Origin: Myxococcus xanthus
GTDB taxonomy: Bacteria > Myxococcota > Myxococcia > Myxococcales > Myxococcaceae
Direction of reading: 5' to 3'
Length of the DNA stretch: 64,000 nucleotides
Assembly (NCBI RefSeq): GCF_006402735.1
Contig: NZ_CP017174.1
Location: 8,660,001 to 8,724,000, forward strand
Shown here: positions 62,772 through 64,000 of the stretch, in pieces
Layout of the letters: each line of letters opens with the position of its first letter
Numbering within the stretch: position 1 is the stretch's first letter
Notes under the pieces: generated by a model
Database searches by the model: none
What the model was told of the DNA's origin: nothing
The model's input: only the letters and a program-made list of their open reading frames with translations
Made by a program: the position numbers and the translations under genes

Positions 62772-64000
62772 TCAGCCCGCCGCACGCGGCAGGCGCACGG
62801 TGAAGGTGGTGCCGTGCTGCTCGGAGGACACCACCTCCACGCCGCCGCCGTGGCCGCGCACGATGTCCTGCACGATGTAGAGCCCCAGGCCAATGCTGCG
62901 GGTGGACTGGCCCTCCTTCAACGCGCCCCGCGTCAGCGGCTCGAACAGGCGAGGCAGCAACTCACGGGGGATGGGGTCGCCCCCGTTGAAGACAGACAGC
63001 AGCGCGGCCTCGCCCTCCAGCCGCGTGTCCACCCGCACCGGGGCGTCCGCGGGGCTGTAGGCCAGGGCATTGCCCAGCAGGTTCGTGAGCACCTGGGCGA
63101 TGCGGTCCGAATCCCATTCGCCGCGCACCTCGCCCTGGACCTCCACCTCCACGCGACGCCCGGGGTTGGCCACCAGGAGCTCATCCACCACCTGGTGCAC
63201 CACCTCCCGCAAATCGGTGGCCTGACGGTGCAGGGCAATGCCGCCGCCCAGCCGGGCCTTGGTGAAGTCCAGCAGGTCGCGAATCATCCGGGCCGCGCGC
63301 TCGGTGGCCTGGCCAATGCGCCACACCATGCGCTTCTGCGGCTCCGTCAACTCACCCTTCTTCTCCAACAGCCCCGCCGACATGGAGATGGCCGCCAGGG
63401 GATTGCGCAAGTCGTGGGAGACGATGCCCACCAGTTGCTGTTCGAACTCGGCGCGCCGGCGCAGCTCCTCCTGCGACCGCTGCTGCTCCGCGAACAGGCG
63501 CGCGTTCTCGATGGAGAGGGCCGCCTTCGCCGCCAGCTCCTCCACCAGCTCCTGGTCCTCCTGGGTGAAGCTCCGGCCCGGGCCCATGCGCCCCACCGAC
63601 AGCGTTCCCACCACCTTGCCCTGCGTCCGCAGCGGCACGCACAGCAGGCTGCGCAGCGCCTCGCCCTGTCCCAGCTCCCGCTGTTGGTCCTGCGACAGCT
63701 CGGGCACGAGGAGCGGCCGTCCGCCACGGAGCACGAAGTGGCGCAGCCCCTCGCCGGGGAGCAGCGGCGCCCCATCCTCCCCCTGATTGGAATGGCTGGC
63801 CGCCACCTCCAGCCGCGTCCCGTCGTCGGACAGCAGGCACAGCGTGCACGTGTCCCCCAGGAAGTAGGCGACCTGGCGGGTGATGGTGTCCAGCAGCACG
63901 GACAGGTCGCGGTTCGTCGCATCGAAGGCGTCGGACGCTTCCGTGAGCATCTGCAGCCGGGCGGCGGCGGCCCGGGCCACGGCATGGGCCCGGCGCTCCT
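62772..64000 (-). CDS. GAF-containing sensor histidine kinase, 5-prime end outside the window
   Basis: At least 409 residues. A GAF domain (about 20-175 of the visible part: F-L-G-D-T-C-T-L-C-L-L-S-D-D-G, then L-L-C-V-P-L-R-T) is followed by a HisKA helix with the acceptor His in G-I-V-S-H-D-L-R-N-P-L and an ATPase domain with L-G-N-A-L-A-Y-S and G-L-G-L-Y-I-V-Q-D-I-V. GTG 63980 could be a start, but the frame is open to the edge with a plausible helical linker (E-R-R-A-H-A-V), so the gene most likely continues beyond 64000. Confidence 0.82.
   Translation of the reverse strand, partial: ERRAHAVARAAAARLQMLTEASDAFDATNRDLSVLLDTITRQVAYFLGDTCTLCLLSDDGTRLEVAASHSNQGEDGAPLLPGEGLRHFVLRGGRPLLVPELSQDQQRELGQGEALRSLLCVPLRTQGKVVGTLSVGRMGPGRSFTQEDQELVEELAAKAALSIENARLFAEQQRSQEELRRRAEFEQQLVGIVSHDLRNPLAAISMSAGLLEKKGELTEPQKRMVWRIGQATERAARMIRDLLDFTKARLGGGIALHRQATDLREVVHQVVDELLVANPGRRVEVEVQGEVRGEWDSDRIAQVLTNLLGNALAYSPADAPVRVDTRLEGEAALLSVFNGGDPIPRELLPRLFEPLTRGALKEGQSTRSIGLGLYIVQDIVRGHGGGVEVVSSEQHGTTFTVRLPRAAG

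Overview
The window is one dense, high-GC stretch of a myxobacterial chromosome, most likely Myxococcus or a close relative such as Corallococcus. The support is very strong GC-ending codon use, many histidine kinases and lone receivers, two chemosensory clusters, many lipoproteins with short lipoboxes and PDAGT- or NGLST-type linkers, and a SitA/SitI-type toxin-immunity pair, a family known from myxobacteria. I see no rRNA, tRNA, insertion sequence or CRISPR array.

Layout. 1-3.4 kb is the tail of one chemosensory cluster on the + strand: the end of a methyl-accepting protein, a CheA-receiver hybrid and CheB. 3.5-8.8 kb holds two soluble sensor kinases around a CPA2-type cation/proton antiporter. 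8.8-21.2 kb on the - strand is a second, complete chemosensory operon in the order cheY-cheA-cheW-MCP-HEAT-cheR-cheB, followed by a fatty acid desaturase. This matches the content I recall for M. xanthus Che7 (with Cpc7 and Des7). A pseudo-receiver/PilZ protein and a lone receiver follow behind a terminator. 21.4-33.3 kb is mixed: a dihaem oxidoreductase, two related sensor kinases, a Fur-family regulator, a receiver, exported proteins, a metallophosphoesterase, three small lipoproteins (one carrying a full JAMM metalloprotease-like motif) and a DoxX protein. 33.5-37.1 kb is a four-gene operon: an envelope protein with a Cys cluster, a lipoprotein, and a RegB/RegA redox two-component pair.

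37.2-45.4 kb carries a LURP-one-like protein, a methyltransferase divergent from a MerR regulator with a textbook 19-bp-spacer MerR promoter, a DUF1624-type membrane acyltransferase, a GNAT enzyme, and a RoxA/RoxB-like dihaem rubber oxygenase convergent with a large lipoprotein. 45.8-57.3 kb is a nine-gene - strand fatty-acid beta-oxidation operon with its own TetR regulator, read from a recognisable promoter: enoyl-CoA hydratase, TetR, short-chain dehydrogenase, acyl-CoA synthetase, two acyl-CoA dehydrogenases, thiolase, FadB-like protein and aldehyde dehydrogenase. 57.6-59.5 kb holds a Cys-rich secreted protein and a SitA6/SitI6-type pair. The end has an NGLST-repeat lipoprotein and two more sensor kinases, the last cut by the window edge.

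The main themes are membrane-lipid and fatty-acid handling (desaturase under chemosensory control, beta-oxidation, aldehyde oxidation), redox and envelope sensing (RegBA, dihaem proteins, Fur, MerR) and kin discrimination (SitA/SitI). The least described units are the envelope-protein/RegBA operon and the JAMM lipoprotein cluster. All functions are read from sequence by eye; no searches were run.
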